Shown piece by piece: positions 1 to 8,847 of a DNA stretch of 64,000 nucleotides. Position 1 is the stretch's first letter; the number at the start of each line of letters is the position of its first letter. Where the stretch lies: positions 60,091 to 124,090 of the forward strand of contig NZ_BMRE01000023.1 in assembly GCF_014648475.1 (NCBI RefSeq). Direction: 5' to 3'. The DNA is from Lentzea flava (GTDB lineage: Bacteria > Actinomycetota > Actinomycetes > Mycobacteriales > Pseudonocardiaceae). The notes under the pieces were generated by a model. The model had not been told where the DNA came from and did no database searches. It was given only the letters and a program-made list of their open reading frames with translations. A program made the translations under genes and the position numbers.

Positions 1-272
1 TCCAACGCTGCTCACCTCACCGGGTGAGGTCCGCTGCACGTTCGAGGATTCGGGTTTAGACGCGGCCGTCGCGGTGCGCGACTGTCCACAGAGGATGTTC
101 GCTCTTCCGGGTCGTTCGTGTGTGTGGACGTCACAGCTTGACCACACGGCCCATGACTCTGAACGGGTGAACCTGCGCGTTCGACTCAGCCTTTCCTGGC
201 TTCAGCGCCTGTCACCGGTGAAGGTCGCCAGAGGGCGGTGAAGACCCCGAGCGAGCGCTGAAGGGAAGGCCG
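1..272. other. Intergenic leader region upstream of the first sigma gene
   Basis: No coding region is convincing here. Bases 14-30 form a nearly perfect 17-nt palindrome (ACCTCACC, one central base, GGTGAGGT), which could be the terminator of a gene to the left or an operator. A TTGACC at about 136-141 could be a -35 element for the sigma gene, but I see no good -10 partner. Confidence 0.4.
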
Positions 273-761
273 TTGAGCACACCGGAGCCGGATCAGGGCT
301 TCGCCGAGTTCTTCCGCACCTGCCTGCCGGTGGTGACGAGAACGCTGACGGCCTTGAACGGCGACACGCGCGTGGTCGAGGACATCGCGCAGGACGCGTT
401 GGTGATCGCGCAGCACCGTTGGGGCGACATCCACGCGTACGACAAGCCCGAGGCGTGGGTGCTGAAGGTCGCCATCCGGCTGATGCGCCGGTGGCAGCAG
501 CGGCACCAGCACGAGACCCCGCTGGTCCCGGTACCGGTTGCCGACGCACTGGAGCAGGTGCACGAGGCCGAGGCGCTGCACTCGGCACTGCGGCAGCTCT
601 CCCCCAGGCACCGCGAGGCCGTGGCGTTGTACCACCTGCTCGGCTACCCGGTCAGCGAGATCGCCTCGGTGCTCATGGTCGGCGAGTCGACCGTGCGGAC
701 GCACCTCACCCGCGGCCGGGCCGAACTGCGGCGGATTCTCGGAGGCTCCGATGAGGATTGA
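273..761 (+). CDS. SigE/ECF-like RNA polymerase sigma factor
   Basis: A 162-residue sigma-70 family protein with region 2 in the N-terminal half (VVEDIAQDALVIAQHRW, about residues 34-50) and a C-terminal region 4 helix-turn-helix (VSEIASVLMVGESTVRTHL, about 127-145). It would direct core polymerase to a small stress or envelope regulon. The start is TTG after a GAAGGG ribosome site. There is no linked zinc-finger anti-sigma gene. Instead the next gene starts 11 bp before this one stops, so the two are probably translationally coupled and the partner may control sigma activity. Family assignment is firm; the regulon is unknown. Confidence 0.85.
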   Translation: MSTPEPDQGFAEFFRTCLPVVTRTLTALNGDTRVVEDIAQDALVIAQHRWGDIHAYDKPEAWVLKVAIRLMRRWQQRHQHETPLVPVPVADALEQVHEAEALHSALRQLSPRHREAVALYHLLGYPVSEIASVLMVGESTVRTHLTRGRAELRRILGGSDED

Positions 762-1797
762 GAAGTTGCTGGCCCAGCACGAGCACGACGAGGCCGTCGA
801 ACGGCTCTACCGCCTGGGCGAGGCCGCGGAACGGGCCGGCGACCTGCGCGAGGCCGCCGTGCGCTACCGCGTCGCCGCCGACCAGCGCCTCGGTGACGCT
901 GCGGTGCGGCTGGCACGGGTGCTGTTCGCACTCGGCGAGCACGCCGAGGCGACGCGGTGGTGTCACGCGGCCGTGGCGGACGGATTTCCCGAAGCGGAGG
1001 AACTGATCCAGGAGGATTCCGAGGCACGGCAACGGTTCCTGGAGCACGCCGCCCGTGCCATGGTCGGCGCGCCCACCTTCGACTGGGTTCCCGCGGCGGT
1101 ACCCGCAGGCCGCGTGGAGCCGTCCGAGGTGCAGGAGCGCACACGGGCGTTGCGCGCGCTCGACCGGCGATACGGCGGAATTGCCTGCCACACCTTGGTG
1201 TTGGCACACCTCGACGCCGTTGAACCGATGATCGTCGTCGGTGCCGAGGAGATGTGGACAGCCGTCGCCGAGGTGCACGAACTGGCGGGCTGGACCGCGT
1301 TCGACAGCGGGATGCCCGGCGTCGCGCTGCCGCACTTCTCGCGGGCGCTGACGTTGGCACGGCAGGCGGAGAACGAGGCGCTGATCGCCTCGGTGCTGAC
1401 CCGCGCGGGCCGGATGTTCCTGCACCACAACGCACCTGACGACGCCTTGAAGGCGTTCCAGCTGGGTTTCGTGGCCGCGCACAACTCGTGGGCCGACCGC
1501 AGAGAACTGAGCAATCCTCCACAAGCCATCGCGGCACTCACGACGAAGGTCGGCACGTACGGCGCTGACCACGTCCGGGCGCGGGTGCTCACGCTGACCG
1601 CGTTGGCCCGCAACCACCTCGCGCTCGGCGACCCGGCCGCGGCCGCCGACCTCACCGGAGAGGCGGTGGCGGCAGCGGCGAACCTGCGGTCGGCCCGCGT
1701 CGACGACCACCTGCGCTGGCTGGACGAGGAAGCGCGGGACGCCGGCGCGTCCGCGCTGGTGAAGCACATCGCGCACCGCTTCGCTCACCGTGGCTGA
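751..1797 (+). CDS. TPR-like protein coupled to the sigma factor
   Basis: A 348-residue soluble protein. The chosen ATG follows a good GGAGGCTCCG site located inside the end of the sigma gene. The N-terminal 80 residues look like Sel1/TPR helical repeats (EAVERLYRLGEAAERAGD, then similar AEATRWCHAAVADGF), and the C-terminal half has further TPR-like pairs (AGRMFLHHNAPDDALKAF; ALARNHLALGDPAAAADL). There is no signal peptide, membrane segment or zinc-binding HxxxCxxC motif. The overlap with the sigma gene suggests a regulatory partner of the sigma factor, which is inference. No catalytic domain is recognised. Confidence 0.7.
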   Translation: MRIEKLLAQHEHDEAVERLYRLGEAAERAGDLREAAVRYRVAADQRLGDAAVRLARVLFALGEHAEATRWCHAAVADGFPEAEELIQEDSEARQRFLEHAARAMVGAPTFDWVPAAVPAGRVEPSEVQERTRALRALDRRYGGIACHTLVLAHLDAVEPMIVVGAEEMWTAVAEVHELAGWTAFDSGMPGVALPHFSRALTLARQAENEALIASVLTRAGRMFLHHNAPDDALKAFQLGFVAAHNSWADRRELSNPPQAIAALTTKVGTYGADHVRARVLTLTALARNHLALGDPAAAADLTGEAVAAAANLRSARVDDHLRWLDEEARDAGASALVKHIAHRFAHRG

Positions 1798-1855
1798 CGT
1801 TTTCACCCGATCCGGGCCGCTACACGCGTGCGCGCGAACAGGTAGGTTCTGCGGC

Positions 1856-2659
1856 ATGGCCGAGCCTTTTTCGTGGGTGCCCGCTGGAATCAACACGGAC
1901 GTGCCCAGCGCGGCACGCGTCTACGACTTCCTGCTGGGAGGTGGCCACAACTTCGCGTCGGACCGCATGGTCGGCGAGAAGGTGCTGCAGGTCCTGCGCG
2001 ACGGCCGCGCCATCGCCGCCTCGAACCGCTCGTTCATGCGCCGCGCGGTCCTGCTGATGATGGAGCAGGGCATCGACCAGTTCCTCGACCTCGGCTCGGG
2101 CATCCCGACGGTCGGCAACGTCCACGAGATCGTGCAGCAGGAGAACCCGGACGCGCACGTGGTCTACGTCGACTACGACGAGGTCGCGGTCTCCCACAGC
2201 CAGCTCCTGCTGGAGGGCAACGCGAACGCGGGCGTCGTGCAGGCCGACATGTGCCGGCCCCAGGACGTCCTCGCGCACCCCGTGGTGAAGGACCTGATCG
2301 ACTTCTCCAGGCCCGTCGGCCTGCTCATGGTCGCGGTGCTGCACTTCGTCTCGGACGAGAAGGGCCCGGCCGAGGTCGTGGCGCGCTACCGCGACGCCAT
2401 GCCGTCCGGCAGCCTGATCGCGCTCTCGCACCTCACGGCCGACTTCAAGCCGCAGGAGATGGGCGCGGTCGTCGAGGCCATGAAGCACAGCCGCGACCCG
2501 ATGTACTTCCGTTCGCTGGCGGAGTTCGAGCCCATGTTCGAGGGCATGGAGGTCCTCCAGCCGGGCGTCGTCCCGGCGCCGAAGTGGCACCCGGAACTCG
2601 GCCCGGCCGGAGAGGGTGGCCCGGAGGACGTCTACGTGGGCGTCGCCCGCAAGCCCTAG
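1856..2659 (+). CDS. SAM-dependent methyltransferase, DUF574 family
   Basis: A 267-residue protein with the hallmarks of the actinobacterial DUF574 (SCO-type) methyltransferase family: N-terminal PSAARVYDFLLGGGHNFASD, motif I FLDLGSGIPT (about residues 76-85), and the acidic turn VVYVDYDEVAVSH. It should bind S-adenosylmethionine; the substrate is unknown. A TAGGTT hexamer at 1843-1848 ends 7 nt before the ATG, consistent with a leaderless message, so I reject the longer in-frame start upstream. Its stop codon overlaps that of the convergent lipase-like gene by 3 bases. Confidence 0.85.
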   Translation: MAEPFSWVPAGINTDVPSAARVYDFLLGGGHNFASDRMVGEKVLQVLRDGRAIAASNRSFMRRAVLLMMEQGIDQFLDLGSGIPTVGNVHEIVQQENPDAHVVYVDYDEVAVSHSQLLLEGNANAGVVQADMCRPQDVLAHPVVKDLIDFSRPVGLLMVAVLHFVSDEKGPAEVVARYRDAMPSGSLIALSHLTADFKPQEMGAVVEAMKHSRDPMYFRSLAEFEPMFEGMEVLQPGVVPAPKWHPELGPAGEGGPEDVYVGVARKP

Positions 2660-4266
2660 CGGAACCTCCAAGCCTGCGCGGCGGAACCGTTGCAGGTCCA
2701 GATGTTCAGGCGCGTACCCGGAGTCGTCGACGCACCGGGGTTGTCCAGGCACAGCCCCGACTGCGGGTTCTGCACCGAACCGTCGGACCGCACGCGCCAC
2801 TGTTGCGCGCCGGTGCCGTTGCACTCCCAGAGCTGGACGATCGTGCCGTTGGTGGTGCCGCTGTTGTTGACGTCGAGGCACTTGCCGGAGATGGCGATGG
2901 TGCCGTCGGCGACGACGCGCCACTTCTGGGCGTAGGAGTTGTTGCACGTCCAGATCTGCACCGGGTTGCCGTTGGCGGTGCCGCCGGCGTTGTTGTCCAG
3001 GCAGAGCGTTGGTGCGGCGGACAGTTCGACGGAGCCCGCGCCGGACGGGTGGCGTTCGGCCGGGAGCACTGGTGTGTTCAGGTGGTAGAAGTCGACGGCC
3101 AGGTAGTTCGGGGTCTTGCGGGCCGCGGGCTCGCAGAAGCGCTGGGCCCGGTTGACGGCCTTCGAGTTGTCGGTGGCGACGGTGCCCTCCACCGGGACGT
3201 CGCGGAAGTGGTTCATCACGAAGAGCGGGCGGAAGTTCGGCTCCTCCGCCGTGAGGGGCTTGCTCCAGCGCGAGTAGCAGGACCAGTCGGACGTGCCGGT
3301 GCCAGAGCCCATGGACCAGTAGTTCTCGACGGTCCAGTCGCGCTGGTAGAGGACGCCGGAGTTCTCCCGGCCGTCCGGGCTGTGGTCGGTGAAGATGAGC
3401 AAACGTTTGCCACTGGCCCTCAGCTGCGACAACCTCGGCCAGCCGTTCTCGCGCACGCCCTCGGCGCGGAACAGGACGTCGCTCAGGCCGTTCACGCGGG
3501 CCAGCTCCGAGCGCAGCACGTCGGCTGAGACGTAGTCCTCCAGGAAGACCGTCACGATCTCGGTCGGGCGGGACTTCAGGAAGTCGACGATGCGCTGGAG
3601 GTCGACGTTGAGCGCCACGGGCCTGCTGACGAACGTGCAGCTGTTGTGGCAGAGGATCGCGCCGTCCGCGGTCTGGTGGATGTCGAGCATGAAGCCGCGG
3701 ACGCCGTCGTTCAGCTGCTGCACGATGCCGCGGGACTGGTTCGGGGCTATGTTGCCGAAGGTGAAGCCGCCGTCGACGCCGTTCGCGTAGGCGTTGTGGG
3801 CGGTCAGGAACGTCACCTCGTCCAGGCGCGGGTCACCTGGGGGCTGGTACCGGACCGGGGTGACCGGGGTGAGGAACCACCTGTCGTCGCCCGTACCGAC
3901 GCGGACCTGGTCGGTGCCGGACGCGATCAGGTAGCGGTCCGAGCCGGGGTCCTTGAAGCGGTATCCGTCCTGGTCGTCCAGCACGGCGGTCCACTGGGCG
4001 TCCGCGCTGGAACAGCTGACCATCCTGGCGGTGTCGCCGGAGCGGCCGAGGCACTGGCCGCCCTCGGAGAGCGTGCTGCCGTTCCAGGTGAACTGCTGGT
4101 GGTCCTCGTTGCCCTTGGGGCGGTGCTGGACCACGGACGTGCCGGAGACGGCGGCGTTCTGGCCGGTCACGGCGCTTTGCAGGTAGTACGAGCCGTTGGG
4201 TGCCGCGGCAGCGTCGACGGGGACGAGCAGCAGCGACAACAGCGCGAGTGCAGGGATGATGCGCAT
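2656..4266 (-). CDS. Secreted PI-PLC-like phosphodiesterase with ricin-type domains
   Basis: A 536-residue exported protein. Residues 1-22 form a signal peptide ending VDAAAA. An N-terminal beta-trefoil-like region is followed by a PI-PLC X-like TIM barrel (about 135-390) with the first catalytic histidine in FLTAHNAYANG and the second in ILCHNSC. The last 130 residues are a ricin/CBM13 beta-trefoil, with repeats ending AQKWRV, AQQWRV and AQAWRF. It probably cleaves phosphoinositide-like or glycosylated lipids outside the cell while the trefoils bind carbohydrate; the substrate is inferred. A DasR-like palindrome lies about 75 bp upstream. Confidence 0.85.
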   Translation of the reverse strand: MRIIPALALLSLLLVPVDAAAAPNGSYYLQSAVTGQNAAVSGTSVVQHRPKGNEDHQQFTWNGSTLSEGGQCLGRSGDTARMVSCSSADAQWTAVLDDQDGYRFKDPGSDRYLIASGTDQVRVGTGDDRWFLTPVTPVRYQPPGDPRLDEVTFLTAHNAYANGVDGGFTFGNIAPNQSRGIVQQLNDGVRGFMLDIHQTADGAILCHNSCTFVSRPVALNVDLQRIVDFLKSRPTEIVTVFLEDYVSADVLRSELARVNGLSDVLFRAEGVRENGWPRLSQLRASGKRLLIFTDHSPDGRENSGVLYQRDWTVENYWSMGSGTGTSDWSCYSRWSKPLTAEEPNFRPLFVMNHFRDVPVEGTVATDNSKAVNRAQRFCEPAARKTPNYLAVDFYHLNTPVLPAERHPSGAGSVELSAAPTLCLDNNAGGTANGNPVQIWTCNNSYAQKWRVVADGTIAISGKCLDVNNSGTTNGTIVQLWECNGTGAQQWRVRSDGSVQNPQSGLCLDNPGASTTPGTRLNIWTCNGSAAQAWRFR

Positions 4267-4339
4267 GGGATGAAGGCTCACCGATGGACGTGAACGTGAA
4301 AAGACTTCACACCGAAATCCGTCCGAACCGAGACATCTG

Positions 4340-4351
4340 TGGGCTGGACCA
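4340..4351. promoter_or_regulatory. Possible DasR-type site (dre-like)
   Basis: TGGGCTGGACCA matches 10 of 12 bases of the DasR core TGGTCTAGACCA and has TGTGG/CCACA outer symmetry. It lies between the divergent secreted PI-PLC/ricin gene and the second sigma gene. A perfect core occurs upstream of the LPMO gene in this window. Binding is inferred. Confidence 0.35.
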
Positions 4352-4408
4352 CAAAAGCCGATGCAGCGGATGGCGGCAGCAAGGGGGTTTCCCGAGCCGT
4401 AACAGACC

Positions 4409-4936
4409 ATGGACAACGAAGGGGGCGGCGTGGGGTTCGACCAGTTCGTCGCTGAGCGGCTCGACCGGCTGCTGAGGTACGCCACCGCGATCGCCTGCGA
4501 CAAACACCTGGCGCAGGACATCGTGCAGGACGTGCTCATACGGGCGCAGAACAAGTGGGATCGCATCGGAGCGATGGACGCTCCCTATCTCTACGTGAAG
4601 CGCATGGTCACCAACGACTACCTGTCGTGGCGTCGCCGCAAGGCCGCGCGGGAGGTCGCCGTGGAACGCGGTGAGCTCGCCAAGCACGTGCCGTCCATGG
4701 CCGATCCGGCTGACGCACACGCCGAACGCGAGGCCATGCGCGCGCGGATCGCCGTGCTGCCGCGCAAGCAACGTGCGGCGTTGGTGCTGCGGTTCTACGA
4801 GGACTGTTCCGACGCGGAGATCGCTCAGGTGCTCGGCTGCACGGAATCGACCGTGCGCAGCCAACTCTCTCGCGCACTGCAGACGTTGCGTGCCCACGAA
4901 CTCGCCCGGTCCGCCACCCTGGGGGTGCACTCATGA
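4409..4936 (+). CDS. SigE-family ECF RNA polymerase sigma factor
   Basis: A 175-residue sigma factor of the actinobacterial SigE class. Region 2 contains HLAQDIVQDVLIRAQNKWD (about residues 32-50) and region 4 contains CSDAEIAQVLGCTESTVRSQL (about 131-151). The ATG at 4409 is used; a GTG at 4430 is an alternative. The stop overlaps the next gene, an LCP-type membrane protein, by 4 bases (ATGA), so the two are co-translated. This resembles SigE-class factors paired with a membrane partner that reports on envelope state. Confidence 0.87.
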   Translation: MDNEGGGVGFDQFVAERLDRLLRYATAIACDKHLAQDIVQDVLIRAQNKWDRIGAMDAPYLYVKRMVTNDYLSWRRRKAAREVAVERGELAKHVPSMADPADAHAEREAMRARIAVLPRKQRAALVLRFYEDCSDAEIAQVLGCTESTVRSQLSRALQTLRAHELARSATLGVHS

Positions 4937-5871
4937 ACGACCTGATCCGCTCGGCCATCGCCGCGGAGGCCGAGGAGCGTGTCGACTCCCGGACCGTGCT
5001 GGCCGAACTGCACAAGGCGAAGAAGCGCCGAAAGCCGCTCGGCCTGATCATCGGCGTGGCCTCGCTGACGGCGGCCGCTGCCGCCGCGGCCGTCATCATC
5101 CCGACGGCGGTCAAGAAGACCGATGCCTCACCGGCGACGAACCCGCCGGCGACGGTCACCGCGCAGAACGTGCTGCTCCTGGGCCTCGACAGCTACGGCT
5201 TCACCGACACGATCGTGTACGCGCGCTTCGAGACCGACGGGTCGGTCAGCGCCGTGTCGCTGCCGCGCGACGTCTGGACGGGCGGGGCGGGCGGCCAGAA
5301 GATCAACCACCTGTTCCAGGAGGACCCGGCGAAGCTCACGGACGCCGTCGAGAAGATGACCGGCACGAAGGTCGACCACTACGCCGCGGTCAAGATGTCC
5401 GAGCTCGGCAAGGTCGCGGACGCCGTCGGCGGTGTCGAGATCTGCCTGACCGCGCCGGCGAAGGACCAGTTCAGCGGTGTCGACCTACCCGCGGGCCGGT
5501 CGACGGTCAAGGGCGAGCAGGCGCTCGCCTTCCTGCGCCAGCGGTATGGTCTGCGCAACGGCGACCTGGACCGGATCAAGCGGCACCAGGCATTCCTCAC
5601 CGCACTCGCCGCGAAGATCACCAAGGAGAACGCCCTCCCGGTCGCCCGTGAGATCGGCAGGACGATCCACGTCGACCAGGGCTGGGACGTGCTGGAGTTC
5701 GCTCAGCGGTTCCGGGGACCGGTCAAGATCCGGACAGCGACGCTGCCCGTCGGCCCCGAGGAGATCACCTCGACCGGTGCCGGCTTCGTCGTCGACCAGG
5801 CGCAGGCGAAGCAGTTCGTCGAGAAGCAGTTCGGCGGTGGCGCACCGGCCGAGCCGGGGTGTGTCAGCTGA
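4933..5871 (+). CDS. LytR-CpsA-Psr (LCP) family membrane protein
   Basis: A 312-residue type II membrane protein: a cytoplasmic N-terminus of about 33 residues, one membrane helix (GLIIGVASLTAAAAAAAVII), then an LCP domain. Typical LCP features are VLLLGLDSYGFTDTIVYARF-type start, SLPRDVW (arginine contacting the polyprenyl phosphate), and FLRQRYGLRNGDLDRIKRHQ with the RxxxxxDxxR arginines. LCP enzymes attach glycopolymers to peptidoglycan. Because the cytoplasmic tail sits where SigE-type anti-sigma domains normally are, and the gene overlaps the sigma gene, it may also act as the sigma partner (inference). Confidence 0.85.
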   Translation: MNDLIRSAIAAEAEERVDSRTVLAELHKAKKRRKPLGLIIGVASLTAAAAAAAVIIPTAVKKTDASPATNPPATVTAQNVLLLGLDSYGFTDTIVYARFETDGSVSAVSLPRDVWTGGAGGQKINHLFQEDPAKLTDAVEKMTGTKVDHYAAVKMSELGKVADAVGGVEICLTAPAKDQFSGVDLPAGRSTVKGEQALAFLRQRYGLRNGDLDRIKRHQAFLTALAAKITKENALPVAREIGRTIHVDQGWDVLEFAQRFRGPVKIRTATLPVGPEEITSTGAGFVVDQAQAKQFVEKQFGGGAPAEPGCVS

Positions 5872-5957
5872 CGTTCACACCAATGGAGCATCAAGTCGCC
5901 CGGATGCGGTGTCGATGACCAGCATGTAGCCCGCCGGACGGCCGCTACGATCAATTC

Positions 5958-8705
5958 GTGCGCGAACCACTTGAACGTGACTCCGAGATCGCGCACATTC
6001 GTGAAGCTCTCGACGCAGCCACCCGTGGTGAGGGTCGCGTCGTCGTCATCGAGGGCAGGGCAGGCATCGGCAAGACCAGGCTCGTGCACGAATGCCGTGA
6101 GCTGGCCAAAGAGCGTGGTTTCGGACGACTGCAGGCTGTCGGCGACGCCCTGGAGAGCGCCATGGCGTGGGGCGTCGTCCGGCAGATGGTCGAGCGGTCG
6201 GTGTCGCGGTACTCCGGCGAGATCCGCGAGAAGATCCTCGCCGGGCCGTCGGGGGCGGCGCTCAAGGCCCTCGACGACGCGGCGCACGACCCGAGCGAAG
6301 CCGAGCTGGCTCGCACGTTGCACTCGTTGTGGTGGGTCGCGGTGGACCTCTCCTCCACCCGCCCGCTGCTGATCACGGTGGACGACGCGCACTGGGCCGA
6401 CCTGTCGTCGCTGCAGTTCCTCGTCTACCTGTCCCGCCGGATCGCCGACCTGCCGATCGCGCTGGTCGTCGCGACCCGTCCGCCCGCGGACAACTCCGGG
6501 CCACTCGCGGCGCTCAGCGTGGCGGCGGACCGGCTGCTGCCCCGCCCGCTCACCGAGGACGCCCTCGGTGAGCTGGTGGGCGGCCACCCCGAGGTGATCA
6601 AGGCGCTGCACGCGGCCAGCGGCGGCAACCCGTTCCTGTCCGGGGTGCTGGTCGACGAGCTCGCGGCCCTCGGACTGCCGCTGGACGACGCGGAGACGGC
6701 CGCGAAGATCGCCGGGCTCGGACCGAGCACCGTCTTCCGCGCCACGCTCGGCAGGTTGCCCTCGGGCGCCGTGGCGCTCGCGGGTGCGGTCGCGGTCCTC
6801 GGATCACACGCCGATCCGTGGCAGGCGGCGGCTCTCGCCGACGTCGACGACCTGCCCGCCGCGGTCGAGGCGCTCGTGGCGGCCAACGTGATCGTCACCG
6901 GGGAACACCTGGAGTTCGTGCATCCCGTTGTGCGCGAAGCGGTGTTGAACGGTCTCGGGCCGATCGCGCGCGCCTCGCTGCACGCGCGCGCCGCGAAGAC
7001 GTTGTGGGAAGCCCACGCCTCGGCCGACCGAGTCGCGGCGCATCTCGTCCACGCTCCCAAAGGGACACTCCCGGACGCCGCCGACGTGCTGCGCAAGGCC
7101 GCGGCCACGTTGCTGTCCGCCGGTGACGCGCAGACCGCCGCCGCACACCTGGCACGGGCGGTGGACGAACGTCCGAACGACGCCGCGCTGAGAGCCGAGC
7201 TGGGCAGGGCGTTGCTGCGCACCGGCGACGCGGTGAACGCGCACAGGCACCTGAAAGCAGCCGCGGCCGGGCTTCCGGACGCCGAGCTCGTGGCGGCGGC
7301 AGCGTCCGCGACGGCCGCGATCGAGGGACCCGCGGCCGCGATCGAGGAGCTGACCGAGGCCATCGCCGCGCGCCCGGACGGCGAGTCGCGGCTGCACCTG
7401 GAGGCACGGCTGGCGGTGTTCCGCTCGTTCCTGCCGGATCAGCGGCAGGTCGCGTCGGCACACCTCAGCGCCTACTCGGACCTCGCGGGCGGCACGCCGG
7501 ACGAACGCACGTTGCTCGGCCTCCTCGCCCAGATGGGCCGCTACGAGGTGTGGCCGCACGACGAGGTGGCGGCGATCGCGACCCGCGCGCTGGCCAACGG
7601 CGCGTACTTCGACGACGCGACCGGCAGCACGGACGCGATGGTGGCGTGGCTGGTGGCGTTGCTCGCGCTGATGGCCGCGGACGGTGTGGATGTCGCACGA
7701 CGGGAGATCGAGCGCGCACGGCTGAAGGTGCGCGCGCACGGCTCGCCCGTCGAGTTCGCGATGGTCACCAACGCGTCGCAGTTCCTGAACTGGCGCTGCG
7801 GCAACATGCAGGCGGTCGAGGCGGAGGCTGAGGGCGCGCTGGCGGCCATCGCCCAGGAAGACCCGGTGTCGCAGGTGATCGGGCTCAGGGCCACCTCGAC
7901 GCACTTCGCCGCCTACGCGGCGCTGGAACGCGGTGACGTCGACGCCGCTCAGGCGGTGGTGGACGCGTTCGACCTCGCTGACACCACCCCGATGATGCCG
8001 ACGATCTGGCTGCACGAGGTGCGGGGCCTGATCGCGCTGGCTCGTGGCGACGCGGCCGGTGCCCTGGACGAGGCGTACCGGCAGCGCGACGCGATGGCCG
8101 CCGTACAGGTGGATCCGCCGACGATCCCGTGGCGCGGGGTGGCCGTGCGGGCGTTGCTGCAACTCGGCGAGCCCGCCGCGGAACTCGCCTCCGAACAGCT
8201 GGGTGTCGCGCGGAAGTGGGGCGCGGCCACCGAAGTCGGCGCGGCTCTGCGGTTGCTCGCGCACGCGACGAGCGAGTCACGGCTGGAGCTGCTGACCGAG
8301 TCGGTGTCCGTGCTGGAGGGCTCGCCGTCACGGCTGGAGCTCGCCCGGTCGCTCGTCGACCTCGGCGAGGCGCTCCGGGTGGCCCGACGGCGTTCGGACG
8401 CGCGGGAACAGCTGCACCGCGCGATCGACCTGGCTTCCGCGTGCGGTTCCGCCGTGCTGCGGACGCGGGCCGTCGAGGCGTTGGAGGCGCTCGGCGACCG
8501 GCCGCGCAGGCAGGTCGTGGTGGGTGCGGAGGCGCTGACGGCGTCCGAGCGGCGGGTGGCCGACCTGGCGGCGGCGGGCAGGGCGAACAGGGAGATCGCG
8601 CAGGAGCTGTTCGTGACGCCGAAGACCGTCGAGAACCACCTCGGCCGGATCTACACGAAGCTCGGAATCGCAGGTCGCAGGGATCTCGCCCGCGTTCTCG
8701 CCTGA
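5958..8705 (+). CDS. LAL-type LuxR transcriptional regulator with ATPase domain
   Basis: A 915-residue large ATP-binding regulator. The AAA/STAND domain has Walker A GRAGIGKTRL at about residues 33-42 and a Walker B-like LLITVDDAHWAD near 134. A long TPR-like helical region follows, and the C-terminus is a LuxR helix-turn-helix (ALTASERRVADLAAAGRANR... KTVENHLGRIY). Such proteins activate transcription when the sensor region binds a ligand. The GTG start lies 6 nt after TACGAT (5946-5951), so it is probably leaderless. Likely monocistronic; target genes are unknown. Confidence 0.88.
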   Translation: MREPLERDSEIAHIREALDAATRGEGRVVVIEGRAGIGKTRLVHECRELAKERGFGRLQAVGDALESAMAWGVVRQMVERSVSRYSGEIREKILAGPSGAALKALDDAAHDPSEAELARTLHSLWWVAVDLSSTRPLLITVDDAHWADLSSLQFLVYLSRRIADLPIALVVATRPPADNSGPLAALSVAADRLLPRPLTEDALGELVGGHPEVIKALHAASGGNPFLSGVLVDELAALGLPLDDAETAAKIAGLGPSTVFRATLGRLPSGAVALAGAVAVLGSHADPWQAAALADVDDLPAAVEALVAANVIVTGEHLEFVHPVVREAVLNGLGPIARASLHARAAKTLWEAHASADRVAAHLVHAPKGTLPDAADVLRKAAATLLSAGDAQTAAAHLARAVDERPNDAALRAELGRALLRTGDAVNAHRHLKAAAAGLPDAELVAAAASATAAIEGPAAAIEELTEAIAARPDGESRLHLEARLAVFRSFLPDQRQVASAHLSAYSDLAGGTPDERTLLGLLAQMGRYEVWPHDEVAAIATRALANGAYFDDATGSTDAMVAWLVALLALMAADGVDVARREIERARLKVRAHGSPVEFAMVTNASQFLNWRCGNMQAVEAEAEGALAAIAQEDPVSQVIGLRATSTHFAAYAALERGDVDAAQAVVDAFDLADTTPMMPTIWLHEVRGLIALARGDAAGALDEAYRQRDAMAAVQVDPPTIPWRGVAVRALLQLGEPAAELASEQLGVARKWGAATEVGAALRLLAHATSESRLELLTESVSVLEGSPSRLELARSLVDLGEALRVARRRSDAREQLHRAIDLASACGSAVLRTRAVEALEALGDRPRRQVVVGAEALTASERRVADLAAAGRANREIAQELFVTPKTVENHLGRIYTKLGIAGRRDLARVLA

Positions 8706-8800
8706 TGCGGAGCGCCGTGGGGGTGCCCCTGATACACCCAAGTTTCCCGTCTGGACGTTGAGGGTTCTCCCCTCATGCCTTTGGGGGTCCGCCCCGGCGA

Positions 8801-8830
8801 ATCTTGTGTCACCACAGGGAAGCACAAGAT
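8801..8830 (+). promoter_or_regulatory. 5'-leader hairpin before the C39-like gene
   Basis: ATCTTGTG (8801-8808) and CACAAGAT (8823-8830) form a perfect 8-bp inverted repeat with a 14-nt loop. It ends 3 nt before the GGAGGGA ribosome site, so it could be an mRNA stabiliser, a translational control element or an operator. Confidence 0.45.
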
Positions 8831-8847
8831 CTCGGAGGGACACCGAC

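Noticed and set aside
1820..2947. Long frames antisense to many genes (for example here and 32438-34768)
   Set aside because: High-GC genes produce long open frames on the other strand; these are rich in Arg/His/Gly without family signatures.
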